From assembly GCA_002471825.1 (NCBI GenBank), contig DKQS01000011.1:1-64000 (forward strand): 64,000 bases of DNA, written 5' to 3'. A program made the position numbers and the translations under genes. How positions within the stretch are numbered: position 1 is the first letter of the stretch; each line of letters opens with the position of its first letter. The notes below the pieces were generated by a model. The model was not told where the DNA came from. It searched no databases and saw only the letters and a list, made by a program, of their open reading frames with translations. Shown piece by piece: positions 46,611-53,674 of this stretch. This stretch comes from Flavobacteriaceae bacterium UBA7302. Lineage in GTDB: Bacteria > Bacteroidota > Bacteroidia > Flavobacteriales > Flavobacteriaceae.

Positions 46611-47333
46611 ATGATTAAGATTTTTAGAAATATGCGAAAAGACAAACTTGAAAAAGGCAAAACGAGCAGCTACCTCAAATATGCAATCGGAGAAATTGCT
46701 TTGGTGATGATCGGTATTTTGTTGGCTGTTCAAATAAACAACTGGAACGAAGACCGCAAGGTGAAAAACGAATTGCAAAATATTTTAAAAACCATTGCTA
46801 GCGATTTACAAAGAGATACTATGGTTGCCAGCTCTGTAATTCAATTGTACGACACCATTGAAGCAAATAGTGTTCGAGTTGTCAATAAAGAAATCAATAA
46901 AAAGAACTATAAAAAGTATCCCATGCTGAGAAGTTTGGTAACCCTATACTCCCCTTATTCGGTCCAGACCAAAGGATATGACATGTTGAAAAGCTATTCC
47001 AATAAGAATGAAATTCAGAACGACACTTTGGTCTCAGCCATCAATCAATTTTATGTTCCATTTATCCAGCTCATAAATGACAATAATGAAATGGTTAAGA
47101 AAGAAGTATTGGAAAATATCGATGCATTCAAAGAGAAATCGTGGTTCGTAGACTGGACTCAAAACCGATTCACTCCAGAAATGGTTAACTACTTTACCCA
47201 AAGTGAAGATTATCGAAAAAAAGTAGCCGCCAATTTGATTTTTGCCATAAGGAACCACAAGAATGTAATTGTGGCCTACAAAGGCCAGGCAGCAAGAATT
47301 ATAAAGGTCATTAAAGAAAAAACCGAAGACTAA
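46611..47333 (+). CDS. DUF6090 family single-pass membrane protein
   Basis: 240 residues. Begins MIKIFRNMRKDKLEKGKTSS, then the hallmark YAIGEIALVMIGILLAVQINNWNE (TM helix ~25-45), followed by a ~195-residue helical periplasmic domain with many Asn/Lys. DUF6090 proteins are frequent in Flavobacteriia, often in multiple copies; function unknown. It starts directly at the cupin stop. Confidence 0.9.
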   Translation: MIKIFRNMRKDKLEKGKTSSYLKYAIGEIALVMIGILLAVQINNWNEDRKVKNELQNILKTIASDLQRDTMVASSVIQLYDTIEANSVRVVNKEINKKNYKKYPMLRSLVTLYSPYSVQTKGYDMLKSYSNKNEIQNDTLVSAINQFYVPFIQLINDNNEMVKKEVLENIDAFKEKSWFVDWTQNRFTPEMVNYFTQSEDYRKKVAANLIFAIRNHKNVIVAYKGQAARIIKVIKEKTED

Positions 47334-47335
47334 TT

Positions 47336-47431
47336 ATGGGAGACGGATTTAATATCGTAATGATCATCGCCATCATTTTGTTTGCTCGATTGGCCATACG
47401 ACTTCTTATCAATTATAGAAAAAACAAATAA
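47336..47431 (+). CDS. 31-residue single-pass membrane protein
   Basis: ATG to TAA, 2 bp after the DUF6090 stop. MGDGFNIVMIIAIILFARLA then IRLLINYRKNK: one hydrophobic helix with a basic cytoplasmic tail, very like the 27-residue protein at 9553. Tight spacing in an operon and the membrane-protein composition support a real gene. Confidence 0.5.
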   Translation: MGDGFNIVMIIAIILFARLAIRLLINYRKNK

Positions 47432-47491
47432 CTTTAACATATTATTGCGTTTGTGATTGATTACATTTGTGGGTCTTTTTTGATAATTCAA

Positions 47492-48412
47492 ATGGTGGGT
47501 AAAAAGATCTTCGGAATTCTCTTCTTCTTATTGATCACGTTAAATGCACATGGTTATAAGAGAGTCCTTTACGTGGATAATTTTAGCAGTATTGTTGGCA
47601 ACACCACCAGCGAAAACAAATTACTTTCCTTTGCAAAACGCTATGGCTTCAACTGCCTTCTTCTTTATGAATTAAACAAGGTGGATAAAAAGTATCCTTT
47701 AAAAGACAAAAGCACTAATGGAATTCTTGCAAAATTTATCTCCAAAGCTAAATCCACCTATAATATTGATGAAATTGGAGCCATTGGAGAAGCTTCTGAG
47801 TTTTTTATAGATGTCATTCACCCCTATAACGAATCGAGAAACAACGTTTACGAGAAGTTCAACGTATATAACTTAGAATACGAGTATTGGTCTAAAAAGG
47901 CCTCTGGAGAGGATGGCTACTATTGCGAAAACTATTTGAAATACGACAATTATCAGTGCACCAGAGAGGGATCATTTAAGCACTTCATTGACGACTTAAA
48001 AGCCATGAAATCTTTGGTAAGCCAAAAATCCTATAAAATTAAAATCGAGGCATTTTTAGGATGGTTTAAGGAAAATGAGATCAGAGAGATTAGCAAATAC
48101 TCAGATCGCGTCATTTTGCAGAGCTATGACAAAAATCCGCGATTGTGTTATTCAAAAACCAAAAAGAGATTGAGTTTCGTTACCAGTCTCTCCTCAAAAA
48201 TAGAAACCTCTGTCCTATTTTCATCAACCATGGAAAATATGGGGAAATGGCTCAAATACGATACGCTTGATAAAACCGAAAACATTTTCATGAGTGAAAT
48301 GAAGGCAAAAAATAGCGAGTTGGCCAAAAAATTAAAAATAGACAGTTTTGGTTACCATACTTATTCGTATTTAGAGAAATCATTAAGCTATTATGCCTAT
48401 TCCCAGAATTAA
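47492..48412 (+). CDS. Secreted paralog 1 of a tandem unknown family (predicted TIM barrel)
   Basis: 306 residues from ATG 47492; the reading open from GTG 47453 contains a TACATTTG promoter box (47462-47469), so translation from there is unlikely. Signal peptide MVGKKIFGILFFLLITLNAHG. Eight hydrophobic strand-like blocks alternate with helices: RVLYVDNF, CLLLYEL, GAIGEASEFF, NVYNLEYEYW, IKIEAFLG, DRVILQSY, SVLFSST, FGYHTYSY. Shared with the two following genes: LYVDxF, GE, YNLExEYW, YYCENYL with a second Cys, MGxWxKY. This strand pattern, with acidic residues at strand ends, suggests a glycosidase-like barrel, but SST replaces the SSE of the others. Not a family I recognise. Confidence 0.75.
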   Translation: MVGKKIFGILFFLLITLNAHGYKRVLYVDNFSSIVGNTTSENKLLSFAKRYGFNCLLLYELNKVDKKYPLKDKSTNGILAKFISKAKSTYNIDEIGAIGEASEFFIDVIHPYNESRNNVYEKFNVYNLEYEYWSKKASGEDGYYCENYLKYDNYQCTREGSFKHFIDDLKAMKSLVSQKSYKIKIEAFLGWFKENEIREISKYSDRVILQSYDKNPRLCYSKTKKRLSFVTSLSSKIETSVLFSSTMENMGKWLKYDTLDKTENIFMSEMKAKNSELAKKLKIDSFGYHTYSYLEKSLSYYAYSQN

Positions 48413-48735
48413 GTTTCAGGGTAAAATTTAATCGTTTTTTCGTCTGAGAATCACCAACTTGACGTTTTCCGGGAGTGCCAATTTTTGGCCATGCAAAAAG
48501 TAGGTTGTAAAACCATCAAATCCTTCTAAAATTTACTTTCTAATTATCAGTTCATTACCCGTTTTTTATCCCCAAAAATGGGTATAAAAATCCCTAAAAA
48601 TAGGTAGAAAAAAAGTTCACCATTTTACGGTATTGTGGGAATAGAACTTGTTTTCTAACTTAGAGTAGAGATTAAAATAAACCCCTAATCTTTTTAATAA
48701 AAACACATATTCAACAACTCCTAAAACCCCTAGTC
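48413..48735 (+). other. Long regulatory intergenic region between paralogs 1 and 2
   Basis: 323 bp with no ORF. A small hairpin GCCAA/TTGGC lies near 48478-48490. A cluster of dyads follows: TACCC (48556) with GGGTA (48580), CCCC-N6-GGG (48570-48582) and CCT-N6-AGG (48593-48604). A promoter-like pair TTG (48633-48635) and TAACTTAG (48656-48663) with 20-bp spacing comes next. The predicted leader contains CCCCTAATC (48682-48690), shared with the leaders of paralog 3 and of the 51-residue gene. Confidence 0.5.
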
Positions 48736-49665
48736 ATGAAAAAGTTTTTAATTTTTATACTTATCTTATTATTAGCCATTCCATTGGTTGCTAACGATAG
48801 AAAGTTATACGTAGATAATTTCAAAAATGTTGTCGGAAACATTGAAGAAGAACACAAGCTCTTGTCATTTGCACAAACCTTAAATATCGAAGAATTGATT
48901 CTTTACGATTTAGATAAGATTCATCGTGTAAAGGACCTTACTAAAAGAAATACCAATGATGTTTTAGCCAGATTCATTAAAAAGGCAAAAACAATATACG
49001 ACATGAAGCGAATTACCGCTTCTGGTGAAAGTGCCAATTTCTTTATTGAAGTCATTCATAAATACAATAAATCTAGAACAGATTTAAGAGAACGATTTGA
49101 TGTTTACAATCTAGAATTCGAATATTGGAACTCTTCCTCTACTTATGGAAACTATTATTGTGAAAATTATTTGAGAAAAAACGGTATTCCTTGTACAAAA
49201 GCCGGTGCTTTTAATTATTTCAAAGAATCGTTACTAGTATTACGATTGTTGTCCAAAGAATTGGAAAAGCCAACATTAGTACAAGCTTACATCGCCAAGT
49301 TCACCCCAGAAGAAGTGCGTAAAATTGAACCTTATGTAGATGTATTATTAGTGACTTGTTACGAAAGATCATTGACACGATTGAAATCTACAGCCATCAA
49401 AAATGTTGAGAATTTAAGAAGATTGAAAAGCAATAATACCGAAATCTCAATTTTGATGTCAAGTGAACCAATATTTATGGGCGGATTCTTTAAGTTCAAT
49501 TCATTGGCTTCAACAGAAGATAAAGTAGGAAACCATGTAAACAAACATGCAACCGTAAACGTGAACAACTTGAGTTACACTTATTACAACTACACAACAT
49601 TAGCCAAGTCATACGAGTACTTGTACTACATGAGAACAGGAAAGCGTTACGCTTACACAAAATAG
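48736..49665 (+). CDS. Secreted paralog 2 of a tandem unknown family (predicted TIM barrel)
   Basis: 309 residues. Signal peptide MKKFLIFILILLLAIPLVA. Same framework as its neighbours: RKLYVDNF, ELILYDLDKIH, ITASGESANFFIEVIHKYN, FDVYNLEFEYW, YYCENYL..GIPC, TLVQAYIAKF, DVLLVTCY, ISILMSSEPIFMGGFFKFN, LSYTYYNYTTLAKS. The conserved Glu residues in GE, NLE and SSE lie at the predicted C-terminal ends of strands 3, 4 and 7, where barrel hydrolases keep catalytic acids. It has its own leader and is followed by two terminators, so it is likely transcribed alone. Confidence 0.75.
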   Translation: MKKFLIFILILLLAIPLVANDRKLYVDNFKNVVGNIEEEHKLLSFAQTLNIEELILYDLDKIHRVKDLTKRNTNDVLARFIKKAKTIYDMKRITASGESANFFIEVIHKYNKSRTDLRERFDVYNLEFEYWNSSSTYGNYYCENYLRKNGIPCTKAGAFNYFKESLLVLRLLSKELEKPTLVQAYIAKFTPEEVRKIEPYVDVLLVTCYERSLTRLKSTAIKNVENLRRLKSNNTEISILMSSEPIFMGGFFKFNSLASTEDKVGNHVNKHATVNVNNLSYTYYNYTTLAKSYEYLYYMRTGKRYAYTK

Positions 49666-49687
49666 GATAATGTGTTTAAAGTGAGAT

Positions 49688-49795
49688 AAGTTGGTTTTGA
49701 ATTCACTATTTGAATGAATTTAAGCAAAAGGACAGACGTAGATTAAAACCCTTATGATTGTATAAATATTGATCCCTAAAATTCAAAACCAACTT
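49688..49795. repeat. ~108-bp element with 16-bp inverted ends
   Basis: AAGTTGGTTTTGAATT at 49688-49703 is the exact reverse complement of AATTCAAAACCAACTT at 49780-49795. The enclosed ~76 bp ends with GATCCCTAA just inside the right arm. Size and architecture match the two elements downstream of paralog 3 (111 and 114 bp), though the arm sequence differs. It could be a MITE-like insertion or a long-range RNA stem in the 3' region of the paralog 2 transcript. Confidence 0.65.
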
Positions 49796-49840
49796 TCTTT
49801 TTTGATCACAAAGTCAAAAAAACAACCAACAAAAAGTTAA

Positions 49841-49866
49841 AAGCTGAGTTAATTCTCAGCTTTTTT
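49841..49866 (+). terminator. Intrinsic terminator after paralog 2
   Basis: The stem AAGCTGAG / CTCAGCTT has a 6-base loop (TTAATT) followed by T7. Confidence 0.9.
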
Positions 49867-49898
49867 TATGTCAAAAATCTGCCGTTTTTAGGAATTTT

Positions 49899-50054
49899 AT
49901 GATTGAAAAAACGCTGAGAATTGATCCAAAATCACCAAAAATTATATTCGAATTTGATTTTTTTTTTAATTTTTTTTGCCGCGATACCGAATTTATGAAA
50001 GCACCCCATTTTACAGGGGAAATGAAAATATTTTGAAATTGAATATTTCTCTAA
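49899..50054 (+). other. Stretch between two terminators, no convincing gene
   Basis: A 45-codon ORF from ATG 49899 runs through a poly-T stretch (poly-Phe) and looks like chance. CCCC-N8-GGGG (50004-50019) is a dyad about 100 bp before the paralog 3 promoter, similar in place to the CCCC/GGG dyads upstream of paralog 2. Nothing else is seen. Confidence 0.4.
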
Positions 50055-50098
50055 AAGGCTCGCTTTTAACCCATTAAAAGGAGGCCTTATTTTTTTTA
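50055..50098 (+). terminator. Second terminator-like hairpin before paralog 3
   Basis: AAGGCTC (50055-50061) pairs with GAGGCCTT (50081-50088, one bulge), with inner TTTT/AAAA pairing, followed by a T-run. It lies 17 bp before the paralog 3 -7 box and insulates it from upstream transcription. Confidence 0.65.
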
Positions 50099-50114
50099 TT
50101 CGTTTAATTTTCTA

Positions 50115-50151
50115 TAATTTTGACTCGTAATTTATAATAATCCCCCTAATC
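50115..50151 (+). promoter_or_regulatory. Promoter box and CCCCTAATC leader of paralog 3
   Basis: TAATTTTG (50115-50122) matches TAnnTTTG. The leader of about 20 nt consists largely of TCCCCCTAATC (50141-50151) immediately before the ATG. No good -33 element at 19-20 bp was found. Confidence 0.5.
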
Positions 50152-51123
50152 ATGAAAAGGACAATCCCCCAGATCCTAGTCATAGCTGTTATTGTTATTT
50201 TCCAAATTCAACAGCTGTCAGCACAACGAATTTTATACGTAGATCAATTTTATCAGATTCTCGGTGATGAAGATAAAGAAGAGAACCTATTGAATTTTAC
50301 CAAAGAAAATGGGTTTGATAAGATTATACTTTACGATCTACACAAGATCAACCGAGACTTTCCTTTAGCAGATGTTCGTAAAAACGGGATTCTTGCCAAT
50401 TTCATTTCAAACGCGAAACTGAAGTACGGAATCAAAGAAGTGAGTGGCTCTGGTGAAAACGGTGAGTTTTTTATCAATGCCATCGATGCTTACAATCGTT
50501 CTAGAACCAAAGCATCAGAAAAATTTGATGCTTACAACCTCGAGTACGAGTACTGGAAGAAGGAAGACTCTTCTTACGGCGGATACTATTGCGAGAACTA
50601 CCTGGATAAATTCGGAAGAAAATGCAACCGGCAGGAATCCTTTGAGTTCTACATCAATTCATTGGCTACCATGAAAAAATTGGCCAGTCAGAACAAGCAC
50701 AAGGTGAAAATTGAAGCCTATGTGGGGAAGTTCACCAAATCTGAAGTAGCCAGAATATCAAAATATGTAGATCGCTTGCTGGTACATGTTTATGTAAATC
50801 ATCCCAAAAAAGGATTTTTCTATGCCAATAAGAGATTGAAATACCTATCAGAGTTAAAGAAAAAACCCAAAGTTTCTATCATCTATTCGTCTGAAATCCT
50901 ATTCATGGGAGGATGGTTTAAATATAACTCCTTGAAAAAAGCAGAGAGTATTTTTGTAAAAACCATGAAGAACGAAAACCAAAGTTTGATGAAACAGATC
51001 AACTTTACCAATTTCACCTACTACAATTACAACTACTTGTCAAAGTCGATTGACTTCTATGCAACAGCTAGTGCTAATAGCAACCAATCTGATGACAATA
51101 CTATTGTTAGTGGTTTGAAATAA
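50152..51123 (+). CDS. Secreted paralog 3 of a tandem unknown family (predicted TIM barrel)
   Basis: 323 residues. Signal peptide MKRTIPQILVIAVIVIFQIQ..LSAQ. Same block order: RILYVDQF, KIILYDLHKIN, VSGSGENGEFFINAIDAYN, FDAYNLEYEYW, YYCENYL..GRKC, VKIEAYVGKF, VDRLLVHVY, VSIIYSSEILFMGGWFKYN, FTYYNYNYLSKS. It has a ~17-residue polar C-terminal extension (SANSNQSDDNTIVSG) missing from the other two. No T9SS sorting domain is seen, so it should be periplasmic or released. Two copies of an inverted-end element follow its stop. Enzymatic function is inferred only from barrel-like pattern and conserved acids. Confidence 0.75.
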   Translation: MKRTIPQILVIAVIVIFQIQQLSAQRILYVDQFYQILGDEDKEENLLNFTKENGFDKIILYDLHKINRDFPLADVRKNGILANFISNAKLKYGIKEVSGSGENGEFFINAIDAYNRSRTKASEKFDAYNLEYEYWKKEDSSYGGYYCENYLDKFGRKCNRQESFEFYINSLATMKKLASQNKHKVKIEAYVGKFTKSEVARISKYVDRLLVHVYVNHPKKGFFYANKRLKYLSELKKKPKVSIIYSSEILFMGGWFKYNSLKKAESIFVKTMKNENQSLMKQINFTNFTYYNYNYLSKSIDFYATASANSNQSDDNTIVSGLK

Positions 51124-51170
51124 AACGAATCACAAGAATTAAACTAAAGATAAAAATTAATAACAATACA

Positions 51171-51281
51171 AAATCTACATGTTGAGGTTAATGCACATCC
51201 CCCATTTACCCTGAATTGGAAATTACAAAAACCGAGCAGTAGGTAAGCCCCTAAATTACCTATCTCCTCAACATTAGATTT
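51171..51281. repeat. Inverted-end repeat element, copy 1 (111 bp)
   Basis: The left arm AAATCTACATGTTGAGG pairs with the right arm CCTCAACATTAGATTT (one extra base in the left arm). The interior shares blocks with copy 2 in the same order: GTTGAGGTTAATGC, TTTACCCT, AAATTACA, GCAGTAGGTA, CCCCTAAA, CTATC. Inside, TAGGTAA (51240-51246) can pair with TTACCTA (51256-51262), giving a second nested hairpin. Confidence 0.8.
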
Positions 51282-51399
51282 TTATAAACCGTAAAAATTG
51301 AAATAAATATAGATAATACTATTTGTGTAAGAAGTAAAGCTACAAAACCCCCTAAAACAAGCTGAGTCCTTTGAGATTCTCAATATTAAAGTGACTTCC

Positions 51400-51513
51400 A
51401 AATCTAATTGTTGAGGTTAATGCGAACCCCTTTACCCTTTATTATAAATTACACAAATATTCACAGCAGTAGGTATCCCCCTAAAAAGTGCCTATCGCCT
51501 CAACATTAGATTT
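51400..51513. repeat. Inverted-end repeat element, copy 2 (114 bp)
   Basis: The left arm AAATCTAATTGTTGAGG pairs with CCTCAACATTAGATTT. It lies 229 bp from copy 1, start to start, in the same orientation. The inner stem is kept with a G-U wobble: TAGGTA with TGCCTA rather than TACCTA, which points to selection on RNA pairing. A partial trace of the right end (AAATTAGATTTT) occurs again at 51669-51680. Confidence 0.8.
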
Positions 51514-51705
51514 TAGTTAAAATTTTGCAAAACAGCGTGTTAGACTTTAATTTTTGGACATTTTTTCGTAATTTGTAACAAAACCTCCTAATCTTCAGTC
51601 TTTTTAATACAACCCACCTCTAAACCAAATTTCTTGGATCGAAAGCATACAGCTTTTGTAATCACCAGAAATTAGATTTTATGTTTAACCAAAATACCAT
51701 TAAAG
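51514..51705 (+). promoter_or_regulatory. Leader region of the 51-residue gene
   Basis: Promoter-like TAATTTGT (51569-51576) is followed by CCTCCTAATCTTC..TCTTTTTAAT (51584-51608), closely resembling the paralog 2 leader (ACCCCTAATCTTTTTAAT at 48681-48698). The remainder up to the ATG shows no ORF. Confidence 0.45.
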
Positions 51706-51861
51706 ATGAAGAAATTTTTATTGCAAAAATTAGCTCAGTTAATCGATAGGCTTCCCCAAGGAGAAGAGAGAAAAGAAGCACTAAAAGATTGGTTGGAACT
51801 AAAGCTTTCCGAGGCAAACAGCTCTCTTTTAACCCTTATGAAGAATAAATATCAGTTCTAA
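51706..51861 (+). CDS. 51-residue helical protein
   Basis: ATG to TAA: MKKFLLQKLAQLIDRLPQGE, then ERKEALKDWLELKLSEANSS and LLTLMKNKYQF. Amphipathic helices, not a signal peptide; hydrophilic composition and good flavobacterial codon usage argue for a real small protein. It has its own promoter-like leader that shares the CCTAATC motif with the paralog genes. Function unknown; convergent with queD (26-bp gap). Confidence 0.6.
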   Translation: MKKFLLQKLAQLIDRLPQGEERKEALKDWLELKLSEANSSLLTLMKNKYQF

Positions 51862-51887
51862 TATAATGGATGGAAGCACCTACGACG

Positions 51888-52298
51888 TTAACCTTCGAAC
51901 GAGACAAAATTACGAGGTGTCTCGTAAAGGGTGATTTTTATATCTAAGTGGTCAGCAATAACCTTTCGGAGTTTGTTGTAGATAACCACACAAATATTCT
52001 CTGCTGTAGGAATCAAATCCTTAAATTCTTCTACTTCCACATTCAAATTCTTGTGGTCGAAAGGTTCCTCCACCTCTTGTTTTATCAACTCCTTTAATTT
52101 TCCTAAATCATATACATACCCCGTTTCCTGGTCTATTTCACCAGTCAACGATACGATTAATTCGTAATTGTGCCCGTGATAATGAGGATTACTGCATTTA
52201 CTGAAAACATCAAAGTTTTTGTCGTCACTCCAATCCTTTCTATAAATTCTGTGGGCCGCATTAAAATGGGCTTTTCGATGTACGGTAACTCTAGGCAT
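51888..52298 (-). CDS. queD: 6-carboxytetrahydropterin synthase (QueD family)
   Basis: 136 residues. Converts dihydroneopterin triphosphate to 6-carboxytetrahydropterin in queuosine synthesis. Zinc ligands: His in AHFNAAHRI and both in HYHGHNYEL; the catalytic Cys is in SKCSNPHYHGH; PTAENICVVIYNKL and LYETPRNFVSF are family blocks. It overlaps idi by 8 bp, so the two are co-translated. The family also includes 6-pyruvoyl-tetrahydropterin synthases, but the CxxxHGH pattern favours QueD. Confidence 0.9.
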   Translation of the reverse strand: MPRVTVHRKAHFNAAHRIYRKDWSDDKNFDVFSKCSNPHYHGHNYELIVSLTGEIDQETGYVYDLGKLKELIKQEVEEPFDHKNLNVEVEEFKDLIPTAENICVVIYNKLRKVIADHLDIKITLYETPRNFVSFEG

Positions 52299-52809
52299 TT
52301 TTCAGTTTTTCAAAGGATTTCTCAAAAATTATTTTAAACCAAGCTGTATATAAATGCGGATTCGTGCGAATATCGTTTTTAACCGCATCTAAGGTCATCC
52401 AACGAAAATCTTCTACTTCTTCCCTATTGATAATAGGATCTCCATTATAATGACCCACCATTACATGATCCAATTCATGTTCAGTTAAACCATTGTCGAA
52501 AGGAGCTTTGTAAATAAAGGAAAATACTTCCTTAATCTCCGTAGTGAACCCCATTTCCTCTTGGAGTCTTCTTTTTCCAGCTTCAATATTGCTTTCACCA
52601 GCTCGTTGGTGGGAGCAGCAAGTATTTGTCCATAATAAAGGCGAATGATACTTGTGCTTCGCACGTTGTTGCAACATCAACTCTTTTTGGTCATTGAAAA
52701 TAAAAACAGAAAAAGCGCGGTGCAATTCGGCCTTTTCATGCGCCTCCATTTTAGGCATCAATCCCCTTGGGTTGTCGTTTTGATCTACTAAAATTACTTG
52801 TTCTTCCAC
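52291..52809 (-). CDS. idi: Isopentenyl-diphosphate delta-isomerase, type 1
   Basis: 172 residues. Interconverts IPP and DMAPP for isoprenoid synthesis. Active-site Cys in TNTCCSHQRAGES, Nudix-like RRLQEEMGF, HELDHVMVGHY, and catalytic Glu in EVEDFRWM. The start is GTG at 52809. A TATCTTTG box at 52822-52815 (minus) ends only 6 bp before the GTG, so the message may be almost leaderless. queD follows with overlap. Confidence 0.95.
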   Translation of the reverse strand: MEEQVILVDQNDNPRGLMPKMEAHEKAELHRAFSVFIFNDQKELMLQQRAKHKYHSPLLWTNTCCSHQRAGESNIEAGKRRLQEEMGFTTEIKEVFSFIYKAPFDNGLTEHELDHVMVGHYNGDPIINREEVEDFRWMTLDAVKNDIRTNPHLYTAWFKIIFEKSFEKLKNA

Positions 52810-52870
52810 GATAGCAAAGATACATCAAACCATAGTCATACTTCTTAAAATTTTAATAAAAGCAAAGGCA

Positions 52871-52901
52871 TTGAAATTTTGTAAATCAACTGCTATCTTT
52901 G
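52871..52901 (+). promoter_or_regulatory. Promoter of the lipoprotein cyclophilin
   Basis: TTG (52871-52873) and TATCTTTG (52894-52901) are spaced by 20 bp, a textbook Bacteroidetes promoter. The transcript should begin near 52907, which excludes a TTG start at 52903 and selects TTG 52924. Confidence 0.75.
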
Positions 52902-52923
52902 TTTGCGCAAAAATTTATCTCAT

Positions 52924-53631
52924 TTGAAGTATCTCATCAAACCGATTTTAGGCATCCTACTTGTATTGGCTTTTGGCTGTAATCAAAAGGTTGAAAAAGC
53001 CGAAAAAAAAGAAACAAAACTAAAGGCAAAGCCAAAAGTTCAGGTCGAAAAGAAAAAGAAAGAAGTAGCCGTTAAAACTTGGGACAGCTTAAATGCTAAG
53101 AATGTAAAACCATTCTTTCAAGAATTTGGGAAGCAAAACAAACAAAGCATTGTTGAAATTAGTACCAAGTTTGGCAAGATCAAAATCAGACTCTACAATG
53201 ATACTCCTATCCACAGAGCCAACTTCTTGTTTTTAACAAAAATTGAATACTTCAATACGACCGTATTTTATAGGGTTGCCAAGGATTTTGTGATTCAAGG
53301 TGGTAATTCGGATCACTTTTATACCATCAAACAACGGAATAAGTACGGAAATTATCAATTGGAACCAGAGTTCAGGAAAAACCGGCGACATAAATATGGG
53401 GCCCTCGCAGCAGCCCGCGATTGGGAGAACAATCCGAAGAAGCTATCCAGTCCTTTTCAGTTTTATATTGTACACAAAAGAGATGGCGCCCATCATTTGG
53501 ATGGAGAGCACACAGTTTTCGGTGAAGTCATTTCCGGATTTAAAACCATGGATCGCATTGCCGACGTAAAAGTGGGTCCAGATGAGTGGCCCATTAGTGA
53601 TGTACACATGACAATCAAGATTTTAGAATGA
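52924..53631 (+). CDS. Cyclophilin-type peptidyl-prolyl isomerase lipoprotein
   Basis: 235 residues from TTG 52924, chosen because the promoter places the mRNA start at about 52907. The result, MKYLIKPILGILLVLAFGC, is a classic lipoprotein signal. A Lys/Glu-rich linker (~20-50) precedes the cyclophilin domain: KIRLYNDTPIHRANFLFL, FYRVAKDFVIQGG, FQFYIVHKRDG, HTVFGEVISGFKTMDRIA. The catalytic Arg in FYRV and the Gln in FVIQGG are present. It should assist folding of outer-membrane or surface proteins in the periplasm. Confidence 0.9.
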   Translation: MKYLIKPILGILLVLAFGCNQKVEKAEKKETKLKAKPKVQVEKKKKEVAVKTWDSLNAKNVKPFFQEFGKQNKQSIVEISTKFGKIKIRLYNDTPIHRANFLFLTKIEYFNTTVFYRVAKDFVIQGGNSDHFYTIKQRNKYGNYQLEPEFRKNRRHKYGALAAARDWENNPKKLSSPFQFYIVHKRDGAHHLDGEHTVFGEVISGFKTMDRIADVKVGPDEWPISDVHMTIKILE

Positions 53632-53674
53632 TTTTCTCGTCCTAAAATGTATCTTTGCATGCTAATTTTTTACA

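Noticed and set aside
49899..50036. 45-codon ORF between two terminators
   Set aside because: It runs through a poly-T tract (poly-Phe) and has no promoter or family features; probably chance.
51171..51281. Intrinsic terminator role for the inverted-end elements
   Set aside because: The arms are ~80 bp apart, and copy 2 is not followed by a real T-run.
51171..51513. CRISPR array
   Set aside because: There are only two units of ~112 bp with inverted ends, no short regular repeats or spacers, and no cas genes.
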